From the NCBI GenBank assembly GCA_947385425.1, contig CANDKY010000009.1, positions 1 to 57,114 on the forward strand: a DNA stretch of 57,114 nucleotides, given 5' to 3'. This DNA is from an uncultured Lachnospiraceae bacterium (GTDB lineage Bacteria > Bacillota > Clostridia > Lachnospirales > Lachnospiraceae). Made by a program: the position numbers and the translations under genes. Of the stretch, positions 1-8,612 are shown piece after piece. Each line of letters opens with the position of its first letter. The stretch's first letter is position 1. The notes beneath the pieces are model-generated. The model saw only the letters and a list, made by a program, of their open reading frames with translations, searched no databases and was not told where the DNA came from.

Positions 1-248
1 TACCGACATATAAGAACTTCTAAAGAGATAATCTAAATTCACCATAAATTTTTACTCACAAATTATAGTGGTAATCGGAATATAAAAATGATATAATTAT
101 CAGCAGGAGGAACCATATATACTGCAGGCCGCCGGAATTTACAATTACGCAATCCGAAAGGTACCTGGCTGGCGGTCTGCAGTCGGGCATACAGTAAATT
201 TAGCCGGTGTGCAGTATAAATAACCGGCACGGAAGCCGCGGAGGTCTT
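1..248. other. Leader region upstream of the first gene
   Basis: No gene is supported here. The stretch holds a hairpin with an 11-bp stem, TGCAGGCCGCC (123-133) against GGCGGTCTGCA (171-181) with one G-T wobble, and an AGGAGGA motif near 105 that has no start codon at useful spacing. It is probably the untranslated leader of the gene at 249. Confidence 0.4.
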
Positions 249-1832
249 ATGGGGAAAGTTTTTAACGTAAATGCGAATTGTATACCAAAACTGCACTATA
301 TGGTCGATATCACGGACAGGCTGGCGCAGATCCGGAAAATGGTGGACGCAGGGCAATATTTCACTATAAACCGTGCCAGGCAATACGGCAAAACAACAAC
401 ATTGAAGGCGCTGGCGCTTTTCCTGAAAGATGAATATATAGTGGCCAGCCTGGATTTCCAGAAGATGAGCCATGCAAATTTTGAAAGCGAACAGGCCTTT
501 GTAACGGCCTTTGCAGGCGAGCTGACAGACAGGGTGGAAAATATACCTGAAAACATACGTGAAAAATTAGAGGCCTTTGCCGATGGAAAGGAAAAAAATC
601 CCAATCTTCTGACCCTGTTCCGGACAATAAGCAAATGGTGCGGGCAATCCGACAAAGGGATAGTACTGATGATTGATGAAGCAGACAGCGCATCCAACAA
701 TCAGGTTTTTCTGGATTTCCTTTCCCAGCTGAGAAGCGCTTATATTGACCGGGACATTAAGCCGTCCCTGCAGTCAGTAATTCTTACAAGTGTATACGAT
801 ATCCGTAATATCAAGAGGAAAATCCGCCCTCAGGAGGAACACAGAATGAACAGCCCGTGGAATATTGCGGCGGATTTCCCTGTGGATATGAGTTTTACCA
901 TACAGGATATTGCAGGAATGTTAAAAGAGTATGAGACTGACTATCATACAGGTATGAATATCTGTGAAATAGCAACACTTCTTTATCATTATACTTCCGG
1001 CTATCCGTATCTGGTCTCGCGCCTTTGCAAATTTATCGACGAACAGATTGCAGGTATGGCCGCTTTCCCGGACAGGCACAGCGCATGGACAAAAAACGGA
1101 GTCCTGGAAGCCGTTAAAAGGCTCCTGGAAGAACAGGATCCGCTGTTTGAATCTTTGATCGGGAAACTATATGATTATCCTGAGCTTAACGATGTGATTT
1201 CCGCACTTCTGTTCCAGGGGCACAGGATTGCATACAACCCGGACGACAGGGCAGTCCAAAATGCCCGGATGTTTGGTTTTATTAAGGTAAAGGATTCAAG
1301 TATCATGCTTTCCAACAGAATATTCGAAACAAGGCTGTATAACTTCTACCTTTTAAAATTTTCTGAGCAAAACAGCAGCATTTATGACGAAGGGATCCGG
1401 CAAAAAAACCAATTTGTAATTAACGGCCATCTGAATATGCGCAGGATTTTGGAAAAATTCGTAGATACCTTTGACTTTCTGTATGGGGAGCAAAAAGAAA
1501 CCTTCCGTGAAGAGTCCGGAAGAAAATATTTCATGCTGTTTTTAAAGCCTATTATTAATGGAACGGGAAACTGTTACGTTGAACCCGAAACCCGTAACCG
1601 TGAACGGATGGATTTAGTGATCGATTACCTGGGGGAACAATACGTTTGCGAACTGAAGATCTGGCATGGAAACGCATACCGGGAACGCGGTGAAAAACAG
1701 CTTTCGGATTACCTTGATTATTTCCACCTCAAAAAAGGTTACATGCTCAGTTTTAACTTTAACCGGAAAAAGGAAATCGGTGTAAAAGAAATTGTATTAG
1801 GTGATAAGCTTCTGATAGAAGCCACTGTATAA
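249..1832 (+). CDS. AAA-family ATPase with C-terminal PD-(D/E)XK nuclease-like domain
   Basis: The protein is about 527 residues. A P-loop-like stretch RARQYGKTT lies near residue 45 and a Walker B-like LMIDEAD near residue 140. The C-terminus carries RMDLVIDYL followed by YVCELKIW, the D...ExK signature of PD-(D/E)XK nuclease folds. This matches the large AAA-ATPase-like/DUF1703-type families that are abundant and poorly understood in Bacteroidetes and Clostridia. A nucleic-acid or defence role is inference only. I chose the ATG at 249 because GCGGAGG precedes it by a few bases; an upstream ATG at 207 has no ribosome-binding site. A second member of the same broad group lies at 6648-8393. 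Confidence 0.85.
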   Translation: MGKVFNVNANCIPKLHYMVDITDRLAQIRKMVDAGQYFTINRARQYGKTTTLKALALFLKDEYIVASLDFQKMSHANFESEQAFVTAFAGELTDRVENIPENIREKLEAFADGKEKNPNLLTLFRTISKWCGQSDKGIVLMIDEADSASNNQVFLDFLSQLRSAYIDRDIKPSLQSVILTSVYDIRNIKRKIRPQEEHRMNSPWNIAADFPVDMSFTIQDIAGMLKEYETDYHTGMNICEIATLLYHYTSGYPYLVSRLCKFIDEQIAGMAAFPDRHSAWTKNGVLEAVKRLLEEQDPLFESLIGKLYDYPELNDVISALLFQGHRIAYNPDDRAVQNARMFGFIKVKDSSIMLSNRIFETRLYNFYLLKFSEQNSSIYDEGIRQKNQFVINGHLNMRRILEKFVDTFDFLYGEQKETFREESGRKYFMLFLKPIINGTGNCYVEPETRNRERMDLVIDYLGEQYVCELKIWHGNAYRERGEKQLSDYLDYFHLKKGYMLSFNFNRKKEIGVKEIVLGDKLLIEATV

Positions 1833-1915
1833 TTTATACTGCACACATTACTATCAAAAACCAGGCGCTAACCTGATTGCTGCGCGGCACAAAAATGCCG
1901 CAGATTGGAGGAATT

Positions 1916-2518
1916 ATGGACAAAAAAGCAATGTACAACCTTACCTACGGCCTGTTTATCTTAACGGCAAAAGAAGGGGAAAAAGACAACGGCTGTATCG
2001 TAAACACAGTGGCCCAGGTCACCACAGAGCCGAACCGTATCACCGTAGCCGTCAACAAGCAGAACTATACCCACGGCATGATCCAGAGGACGGGGAAATT
2101 TAATGTATCTATTCTCACCACAAATTCCACCTTTGGCACTTATAAGCACTGGGGCTTCCAGAGCGGCCAGGAGACGGATAAACTGGCGCAGATCTCCTTT
2201 AACCGGGCGGAAAACGGCATCGTATACATTGCAAAAGAATGCAATGCGTATCTAAGCGCAAACGTAATATCCGCCACAGACCTTGGAACCCATACACTGT
2301 TCCTGGCGGATGTCACGGATGCCGCCGTCCTGTCTGACGAGGAATCCGTAACCTACAGCTACTATCAGAAAAATATCAAAACAGCTCCCAAAACGGATAC
2401 CCCAAAAAAGGGCTTCGTCTGCACGGTATGCGGATATATTTACGAAGGGGACACCCTTCCGGAAGATTTTATCTGCCCCTGGTGCAAACATCCGGCAAGC
2501 GACTTTAAGAAGCTCTAA
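1916..2518 (+). CDS. Flavin reductase-rubredoxin fusion (high-molecular-weight rubredoxin type)
   Basis: The protein has 200 residues. Residues 1 to about 150 resemble the FMN-binding split-barrel flavin reductase family (LTYGLFILTAKEG start, NTVAQVTTEPNR). Residues from about 150 form a rubredoxin module with two Cys-x2-Cys knuckles, CTVCG and CPWCK, which bind one iron. Fusions of this kind act in clostridia and acetogens as NAD(P)H-dependent electron carriers for oxygen or NO detoxification with flavodiiron proteins. No such partner is visible in the window. The start at 1916 is fixed by GGAGG at 1907-1911; the ATG at 1877 lacks such a site. Confidence 0.9.
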   Translation: MDKKAMYNLTYGLFILTAKEGEKDNGCIVNTVAQVTTEPNRITVAVNKQNYTHGMIQRTGKFNVSILTTNSTFGTYKHWGFQSGQETDKLAQISFNRAENGIVYIAKECNAYLSANVISATDLGTHTLFLADVTDAAVLSDEESVTYSYYQKNIKTAPKTDTPKKGFVCTVCGYIYEGDTLPEDFICPWCKHPASDFKKL

Positions 2519-2576
2519 CGGAAAAGCTGCCCTGTCATTTTCCCCAACAAGCTGACGATTATAGAGGGAATCTGCT

Positions 2577-3215
2577 ATGCAAATAAGTGATAGTAAGAAA
2601 TCATTTCCCACATTCTTCCTGGCAGGCATGGCCGCTGGTATACTATGCCGGCTTACAGACTTTTTGCCGTATGAAGAAAGTCTGTGGAGCCTGCCGTCAA
2701 TGGCAATCCTCTTCGGGTTTTGGATTGCAAGTGTGGGAATCATTACCTGTTTAAGCCCCTCCAACAAAGGTGCTTTTATCAATTCGTTTCTCTACATGTT
2801 TGGTATGACGATATGTTTTTACGGATTGAAATTCATATTAGGTTTTTATATACCGAGGTTTTCAAATGAAGGCCGGTTCCAGACAGACTTATTTATTGTA
2901 TATTCTATTTTGTCAGTGGCCTGCGGCATTGGCAGCTTTGTATTATACTTTTGGAATAGACAGAATGTGTTTAATTCATTTCTGTATACCCTGCCCGCAA
3001 GCGGAATGCTGGCAGAGGCTGCTGCTTGTCTGATTGTACTATGCAATAGCCGCATGCTATTGGCACAAACCATATTTGATGTTGCCTTCGGGCTGTTATT
3101 TGGCATTGGGCTGTACAAAAAAGCCTACAATAAAATTCTTTATATCGGATCGGTGGTTATTGTGGCTGCGTTGGTATTCCTTTTGGTATATAAGCCGTTT
3201 TTGTTAACTGTTTAG
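2577..3215 (+). CDS. Polytopic membrane protein, function unknown
   Basis: The protein has 212 residues and about six hydrophobic segments, for example FLAGMAAGILCRLTDF, AILFGFWIASVGII and a final IVAALVFLLVYKPFLL. AGAGGGA precedes the ATG at 2577. I do not recognise the family and see no catalytic motif. The gene stands alone between the rubredoxin fusion and the convergent XRE regulator. A short family A MITE (3231-3289) follows its stop by 15 bases. Confidence 0.75.
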   Translation: MQISDSKKSFPTFFLAGMAAGILCRLTDFLPYEESLWSLPSMAILFGFWIASVGIITCLSPSNKGAFINSFLYMFGMTICFYGLKFILGFYIPRFSNEGRFQTDLFIVYSILSVACGIGSFVLYFWNRQNVFNSFLYTLPASGMLAEAAACLIVLCNSRMLLAQTIFDVAFGLLFGIGLYKKAYNKILYIGSVVIVAALVFLLVYKPFLLTV

Positions 3216-3230
3216 GACGTCATAACTTAA

Positions 3231-3289
3231 GGAATTGTAGGAAAATAACCTGTGGCAGTTGCGCCGGATTTTTTTCGAGCTACAGTTCC
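3231..3289. repeat. MITE family A, copy A1 (short)
   Basis: A 59-bp element whose ends are GGAATTG and CAGTTCC, flanked on both sides by TAA (3228-3230 and 3290-3292). It shares the AATAACCTGT and GCGCCGGATTTTT blocks with the longer family A copies but lacks their centre. The 3-bp TWA duplication is seen in all intact copies of this family here and resembles targets of IS5-type (PIF/Harbinger-like) transposases. Confidence 0.75.
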
Positions 3290-3327
3290 TAAGCGTACAG
3301 GGCGCGGATCCCTTAAATCCCGGCAAG

Positions 3328-4515
3328 TCAGCGCGGCCTTATGGCAAAGCTGCCCTTGTGGCTGTCTGCCGCAACCCGTACCTGTACCTTCCCGGAGAGC
3401 TTCACCGGATAAACGCCGGTCGGCAATTCTTCCCCGTTAAAAATAACGCTGCCCGAACTGTCCCTGATTTCCACGGACAATGCCCCGGCCTCCGTTGTGA
3501 CCTCAATCACATAATCCCCGACGCCGGAGGCAGGATATATCCTTTTTTCCATGGTGCCGTCCAGCCTTCGGTAACGTGCTGACCACTCCCGCAATCCGTC
3601 ATTGGAAACATAGCCGACCCTGACCGCAGAACCGGAAGGGAATGTCCCTAAGATGCCTATGCCCGCAACGAAAACCGGAAGCAGCAAAAACAGCAGCAGA
3701 ACCGGCCGCCGCTTCGCTTTTGAAGGCCCCTCCCCTTTCCCTCCCCCATATTTCCTGCCAACAATATAGACCGGCACAAACATCCCAAGCAGGAAACAGA
3801 AAAAAAGCGCATTCTGCACGCCGAAAGACCACCATGCCCCCGATGCCAGGGCGCAAATAAAACAGGGCACAGGCGCAGACAGCATGGCAGCCACAGACCA
3901 GACCCTCAAGGTTTTTACAATAGGCATCCAATTACTGTTATTAAAATACAGCCCCGGGAAATTCATGGAAAAAAGCCCGTCCCTGACAGAACTGATTCTG
4001 TTTTCATCGTAATAATCCGGCAGCTTCCGCGGTGCCAGAAACCAGAAGTAAACGCCGAAACCGAAGCCCAGGCCCTCAAGCACAAACAAATACACCGGAA
4101 AAAAAGCATTCCCCAGCCTGCGCAGGATCCACAGCCCTGTAAGAAGTTCCAGCAATGCCAGCAGCGTACAGCCGCCGAAAATTCCGGCATGTTTTTTCAT
4201 CCTCTCCCTCTTCCTCTCCGGACTGTCCTCCGAAAGGGACAAAGCCTTTTTCACCAGAGATTCCACCTGCCCGGCATCCAACTTTGGGGCATCCTCCAGC
4301 CTCCGCCCTTCCAGAAGCTCCGTGACAGAAACGTCTAATATCTCCGCCAAAGGCATCAGAAGTGAAATATCCGGCATACTCAAAGCCCTCTCCCATTTGC
4401 TTACCGCCTTATCCGACACATACAATTTATCCGCGAGTTCCTTCTGCGTATATCCTTTTGCTTTCCGCCGTTCTGCCAGAAACTCCCCGAACTTCTTCTT
4501 ATCAATTTCAAACAT
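3328..4515 (-). CDS. XRE-family regulator with membrane-spanning C-terminal region
   Basis: The protein has 395 residues. Residues 7-65 are a Cro/CI-type helix-turn-helix (KGYTQKELADKLYVSDKAVSKWERALSMPD in outline). After a charged linker there are about five hydrophobic segments, then an extracellular-looking beta-rich tail ending SFAIRPR. Membrane-anchored XRE proteins with this opening are common in Clostridia, and their signals are mostly unknown. The gene converges with the membrane protein at 2577. AGAAGGTGG lies upstream of the ATG. A family A MITE (4538-4693) sits 22 bp upstream of the start, so it may affect the promoter. Confidence 0.85.
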   Translation of the reverse strand: MFEIDKKKFGEFLAERRKAKGYTQKELADKLYVSDKAVSKWERALSMPDISLLMPLAEILDVSVTELLEGRRLEDAPKLDAGQVESLVKKALSLSEDSPERKRERMKKHAGIFGGCTLLALLELLTGLWILRRLGNAFFPVYLFVLEGLGFGFGVYFWFLAPRKLPDYYDENRISSVRDGLFSMNFPGLYFNNSNWMPIVKTLRVWSVAAMLSAPVPCFICALASGAWWSFGVQNALFFCFLLGMFVPVYIVGRKYGGGKGEGPSKAKRRPVLLLFLLLPVFVAGIGILGTFPSGSAVRVGYVSNDGLREWSARYRRLDGTMEKRIYPASGVGDYVIEVTTEAGALSVEIRDSSGSVIFNGEELPTGVYPVKLSGKVQVRVAADSHKGSFAIRPR

Positions 4516-4537
4516 ACTGCCACCTTCTCCCGCCTAA

Positions 4538-4693
4538 GGAACTGTTCCAAAATAACCTGTCATATTCCTTGTCTTTTTCTCCGCCGGCGCCGCTTAAAAA
4601 TCAGTTACATAGCCCACTATGCGCCTGATTTTTAAGCGGCGCCGACGAAGAAAAATCCTGCGGACTATTGACAGGTTATTTCGTGACAGTTCC
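4538..4693. repeat. MITE family A, copy A2
   Basis: A 156-bp near-palindrome with GGAACTGT at one end and ACAGTTCC at the other, flanked by TAA direct repeats (4535-4537, 4694-4696). Inside are AATAACCTGT/ACAGGTTATT and a central inverted repeat around the GCCCACTATGCGCC block. It lies directly upstream of the XRE gene. Confidence 0.85.
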
Positions 4694-4760
4694 TAAAATC
4701 AGTTCTATTTTACTATTTCCCTACAAAAACAGCAACCGACCAGCGGTAGAATTAACGATA

Positions 4761-6644
4761 TTAACAAAACTCCCCCATTTCCTTCACAGAATCAAAAATC
4801 AAGTCAGGCTTAACCTCCGACCGTTCCACATCCTCCAATGTCGCCTCGCCGCTCAGGACCAGCACCGTCTTTAACCCGTTATGCGCGCCTGCCGCAATAT
4901 CCGTATACAGCCTGTCCCCGACCATCACGGTCTTCTCCCTGCCTGCCCCCGTCCTTTCCAACAGATAATCCACAATATCCCCGTTCGGCTTCCCGATGAT
5001 CCTGTCCGGGTATCTGCCTGCCGACGCATGGATAAAGGCATGGATGGCCCCCGCATCGGGGATAAAACCTTTTTCCGTCGGGCAGTTATAATCCGGGTGC
5101 GTCGCAAGATAAGGAAGCCCTGCACGGACGAGCTCACAGACTTTGCGCATCTTCCTATAATCCAGCGTTGTGTCAAATGCCGTTACCACCACATCCGGTT
5201 TCTCTTTCTCCAGGACAATCCCTTCCTGTGCAAATTCCTCCTGCAGCATCGGGGTGCCCAGCAGGAACACCCGCTTCCCCGCATAATGCTTCTTCAGATA
5301 AGAAATTGCCGCCTGCCCTGAAGTGATAATTTTATCCGGCCCCGCTTCCAGGCCCATCCGTCTTAGCTTCTCCACATATACGCCCGGATTTTTGGACGAA
5401 TTATTGGTCAGGAAAACATATTTTTTCCCAATGCCCTCTATATATGCAAGAAACTCCTTCGCCCCTTCTATCCACTGCTCCCCCAGATATACCGTACCAT
5501 CCATATCCAGCGCGAAACATTCAATCCCTTTTAAAAGCCCTTCCCGATCCTCATTCACCGCCAGGTGCTCCCTGATTCCGGATGAAACATCGCTATCTGC
5601 CTGTGCTTTCGGCCCTGATTCCGTTCCCACTGCCTCTGCCGTACAATACTTCTCCGTATACTCCTTACCTGTACTCCCTTTCTGTGACTTTGCCGCCTTC
5701 CCGCCCGGCACGGCCGCAGCCCCTTCTGCTTCCTGCGCTTTCACCGCCCTCCCGGCCGGCACGGCGCCGTCCCGCTTCCAGACAAGGCGGTTTCCCGCAA
5801 ATTCCTGCGCCAGTTCCCCCTTATCGTCCATCCACGCCAGGTAAGAACGCACCGTACTGCCAACCAGCACATACTGGTTCCCGTCCATAACCAGTCCGTA
5901 ATGGTCAAAGACCTCTTCCAGAATATCCTCAATCCCCTTCGGTTCCGCACAGATATCCAGCAGCAAATCCCGGATTTCATACACCTTTTCCCTGTTTAAT
6001 TCCGCCAGCGGCCTGATTTCCGTCACCGTCCCGCCATGGGACGGGATAAACAGCCTGCCGTCCAGATTCCCCAGTTTATCCAGACTCGCCAGATATTCCT
6101 CCACATCGTATAGAAAGGTCACATGGTACTTCTCCATAATCTGCCCTGCCGTCACCCCGTCCGCCGTAAACCAGATGCCATCCTCTGTCCGGAAAGCCGA
6201 CATGGCAAAAGAATGCCCGTCAATCCGCAGCATTTCCATCCCCTCCGGCAAAACCTCTTCCGTCAGTTCCTCCACTGCACTGGGCTTAGCATATAAAAAT
6301 TTATTTTTCAGCCCCTTATACGGACTCCCGCCATATAAAAAAGAAGGTTCCAGCAATGTATTTTCCGCAAACAGCCGGTCCATACCCGCACAATAAATTT
6401 TACACCCGCTCTTTTGCTGCAAAAATGCATTGCCGCCGATATGGTCTGCATGGGAATGGGTATTGAGTATCCGATCCAGCTTCCAGCCGTTCGCTTCCAG
6501 GATCCTCCACACCTTTTTCCCCGCATCCTTATCGTTCCCGCTGTCTATCAGGCATACCCTCTCCCCATCCATCCGGTAAATGCCTATTTTAGACGGACAG
6601 TCTATATAATATGTCCGTTCACCTGCCTGAATTAACTCGTACAT
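4761..6644 (-). CDS. Metallo-beta-lactamase-fold hydrolase fused to HAD-IIA phosphatase
   Basis: A 627-residue two-enzyme fusion. Residues 1 to about 290 are an MBL-fold domain with the zinc motif THSHADH near residue 62, a downstream GHS, and IPSHGG. Residues 290-365 form a low-complexity Ala/Gly/Lys-rich linker. Residues 370-627 are a NagD-like HAD-IIA phosphatase with nucleophile motif FALDMDGTVYLG, LTNNSS, IGKPN and MVGDRLYTDI. Both halves keep their usual catalytic residues, so both may work. The substrate is unknown. The two activities are normally encoded separately, so a gene fusion across a former intergenic region is likely. The next upstream gene on this strand is the ATPase at 6648-8393. 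Confidence 0.9.
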   Translation of the reverse strand: MYELIQAGERTYYIDCPSKIGIYRMDGERVCLIDSGNDKDAGKKVWRILEANGWKLDRILNTHSHADHIGGNAFLQQKSGCKIYCAGMDRLFAENTLLEPSFLYGGSPYKGLKNKFLYAKPSAVEELTEEVLPEGMEMLRIDGHSFAMSAFRTEDGIWFTADGVTAGQIMEKYHVTFLYDVEEYLASLDKLGNLDGRLFIPSHGGTVTEIRPLAELNREKVYEIRDLLLDICAEPKGIEDILEEVFDHYGLVMDGNQYVLVGSTVRSYLAWMDDKGELAQEFAGNRLVWKRDGAVPAGRAVKAQEAEGAAAVPGGKAAKSQKGSTGKEYTEKYCTAEAVGTESGPKAQADSDVSSGIREHLAVNEDREGLLKGIECFALDMDGTVYLGEQWIEGAKEFLAYIEGIGKKYVFLTNNSSKNPGVYVEKLRRMGLEAGPDKIITSGQAAISYLKKHYAGKRVFLLGTPMLQEEFAQEGIVLEKEKPDVVVTAFDTTLDYRKMRKVCELVRAGLPYLATHPDYNCPTEKGFIPDAGAIHAFIHASAGRYPDRIIGKPNGDIVDYLLERTGAGREKTVMVGDRLYTDIAAGAHNGLKTVLVLSGEATLEDVERSEVKPDLIFDSVKEMGEFC

Positions 6645-6647
6645 AAC

Positions 6648-8393
6648 TTAATACCCTCGCTTTTCCACTTTCTCTATCACGCAGCTATGCGGCTTATCCG
6701 GTTTATTCCTGTCATAGTCTATCCCGACAAGCAGGATTTCACCCCTGTAGCTTTCCAACGCCTGCGTATAATTTCTGTTTTTTATCTGCCGTATCGCTGC
6801 CGACACTCCCTTGCCGTATTTCAGTTCTACCACCAGGGCAGGCTTTGCGGCATGGGGCAAAGGCAGAAATACAATATCCGCAAATCCCTTCCCTGCCGGA
6901 AGCTCACGTACCAGCATATAGTCTTTTCTTGCGCTGTAATAGGCAAGCCCAATGGCGGCGCCGAGCGCATTCTCATCATAATATGTCAATATAGACGCAA
7001 TATCCGTATGTGCCCTGTCCAGCCCTCCGGCAACGCTTTCCGTATCGCATGCCAATGTATCCGCAAGCAGTTTTTCCGACGCCCTTACAACACGCATAAC
7101 CTCCGGCCAGCCCTGCACACTCATCGCCGTCTCAAATTCCTCCATAATTTCCCTGTTTGGGATAAACACTTCCTTTGGCCCGAAATCATATGCAAGATAT
7201 CCAAGATGCACCAACAGCGTCAGCACATCATCCTTCATGTCAAAATTACGCATATCATTCCGGAAACTGCGTGTATTCACCCTGACACGCCCGCCGCCGA
7301 GCATCCGGGCAATATCCGCGCGGAGCCCGTCAAAATCCATATTGATATACCTTTTAAGCGCATCGTATACCTCCGTGGACGTCCAGTAATTGGAAAACTT
7401 ACGGCGCAGCATTGCCTCCACCACAGACTTGGGATTATATACATGCCGGAACTCCGTAAATGTATACCCGTCATACCAGCTTCCCGTCTCTGCAAAATCC
7501 ATATGGAAACGTACGCACAGTTTTTTTACCTCCGCATCGGTAAACCCCGTATATTCCTCCAGCACATCCTGGTCTGTCATGGAATATTCGGTGAACATAT
7601 TCAAGGCGGAATGCTCCCCATATTTTTTTACAGGCAAAATCCCCGTCATATATGCCAGCGCAACGTACGGCTGATCTTTTAAAAGATCCCTCAAAAAATC
7701 AAGGTACTGCTTCTGCAGCGCCTCTGACTCCTGCCTTTCACGCATCACACAGTCCCACTCATCAATCAGGAAGATGAACTTTTTCTTTGTTTTCACATAT
7801 ATCCGTTCCAATACAGCCGCAAGAATTGTCTCCTGCGCAGGAAACAACTCCCCATACTCCTCACGGATCTCATCAATAACAACCCGCTCCAGGTATTCCG
7901 CCGCATCCCGGCCACTAGAGCGTGTTTGAAAAATGCTTTCCCTGAGATGTGCGTCACAATTTGTGGGAGATTTGCACCAAATGAAGGGCGCATAGTGGGC
8001 TATGTAACCTGAATTTGGTGCAAATATCGCGCAAAGTGGGGCGTACAGATCGGGGGAATGATTTTTCAAACACGCTCTAGCCCTGATTAAAAACTGCTGC
8101 ATATTGAGGAAAATCACATCATATTTATTCAAATGCTCCTGAAAGGATTCCGTCCCCTCGATACAAAACCCCCGGAACAACTCTGCGGAATCACAGCCGC
8201 GGCTATAATAAGCGGCAAGCATTTTCAGCGCCATTGACTTTCCGAACCGCCTTGGCCTGCTGACACAGATATACTGCTGTTCCGTATTGATATAACGGTT
8301 CGTACAGGCAATCAATCCGGTCTTATCCACATAAATTTCAGAACGTACTGCCTTCCGGAACCCATCATTATCCGGATTTAAATAAATCCCCAT
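6648..8393 (-). CDS. AAA-ATPase-like protein with PD-(D/E)XK domain, carrying an in-frame MITE
   Basis: The protein has 581 residues as read. The N-terminus has DKTGLI and a P-loop SRPRRFGKS, Walker B is FIFLIDEWD, and the C-terminal nuclease-like motif is ADIVFLPL...LVVELKYGKG. This is the AAA-ATPase-like plus DUF1703-type architecture. A family B MITE at 7918-8079 adds exactly 54 in-frame codons without a stop, between NMQQFLIRA and SGRDAAEYLERV; without it the protein is 527 residues, similar to the relative at 249. Whether the product still works is unknown. I chose ATG 8393 because AGGAGG lies 7 bases upstream; the ATG at 8399 is too close to it. Confidence 0.85.
   Translation of the reverse strand: MGIYLNPDNDGFRKAVRSEIYVDKTGLIACTNRYINTEQQYICVSRPRRFGKSMALKMLAAYYSRGCDSAELFRGFCIEGTESFQEHLNKYDVIFLNMQQFLIRARACLKNHSPDLYAPLCAIFAPNSGYIAHYAPFIWCKSPTNCDAHLRESIFQTRSSGRDAAEYLERVVIDEIREEYGELFPAQETILAAVLERIYVKTKKKFIFLIDEWDCVMRERQESEALQKQYLDFLRDLLKDQPYVALAYMTGILPVKKYGEHSALNMFTEYSMTDQDVLEEYTGFTDAEVKKLCVRFHMDFAETGSWYDGYTFTEFRHVYNPKSVVEAMLRRKFSNYWTSTEVYDALKRYINMDFDGLRADIARMLGGGRVRVNTRSFRNDMRNFDMKDDVLTLLVHLGYLAYDFGPKEVFIPNREIMEEFETAMSVQGWPEVMRVVRASEKLLADTLACDTESVAGGLDRAHTDIASILTYYDENALGAAIGLAYYSARKDYMLVRELPAGKGFADIVFLPLPHAAKPALVVELKYGKGVSAAIRQIKNRNYTQALESYRGEILLVGIDYDRNKPDKPHSCVIEKVEKRGY
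7916..8079. repeat. MITE family B, copy B1, inside a coding sequence
   Basis: Termini GAGCGTGTTTGAAAAAT and ATTTTTCAAACACGCTC are perfect inverted repeats flanked by TA (7916-7917, 8078-8079). The unit including one TA is 162 bp, divisible by three. The TA target suggests a Tc1/mariner-like (IS630) or TA-specific IS5-group transposase acting in trans; none is encoded in the window. Confidence 0.9.
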
Positions 8394-8456
8394 ACACATG
8401 CCTCCTGCCCGCACCACTGCAATCACCCAAACGCCCATCCCCCGATCTGCTCCTAA

Positions 8457-8612
8457 GGAACTGTTCAGAAATAACTTGTGATATTGCTTGTCTTTTTCTC
8501 TGATAGCACCGTTCAAAAATCAGTTACATAGCCCACTATGCGCCTGGTTTTTGAACGACACTCTCGAAGAAAAATCCTGCGTACTATTCACAAGTTATTT
8601 CTGAACAGTTCC
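8457..8612. repeat. MITE family A, copy A3
   Basis: A 156-bp near-palindrome ending GGAACTGTTC and GAACAGTTCC, flanked by TAA (8454-8456, 8613-8615). It lies between the ATPase at 6648-8393 and the dipeptidase. Its end forms the dipeptidase stop: on the minus strand GGAAATTAGGAACTG reads G-N-stop. Confidence 0.85.
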
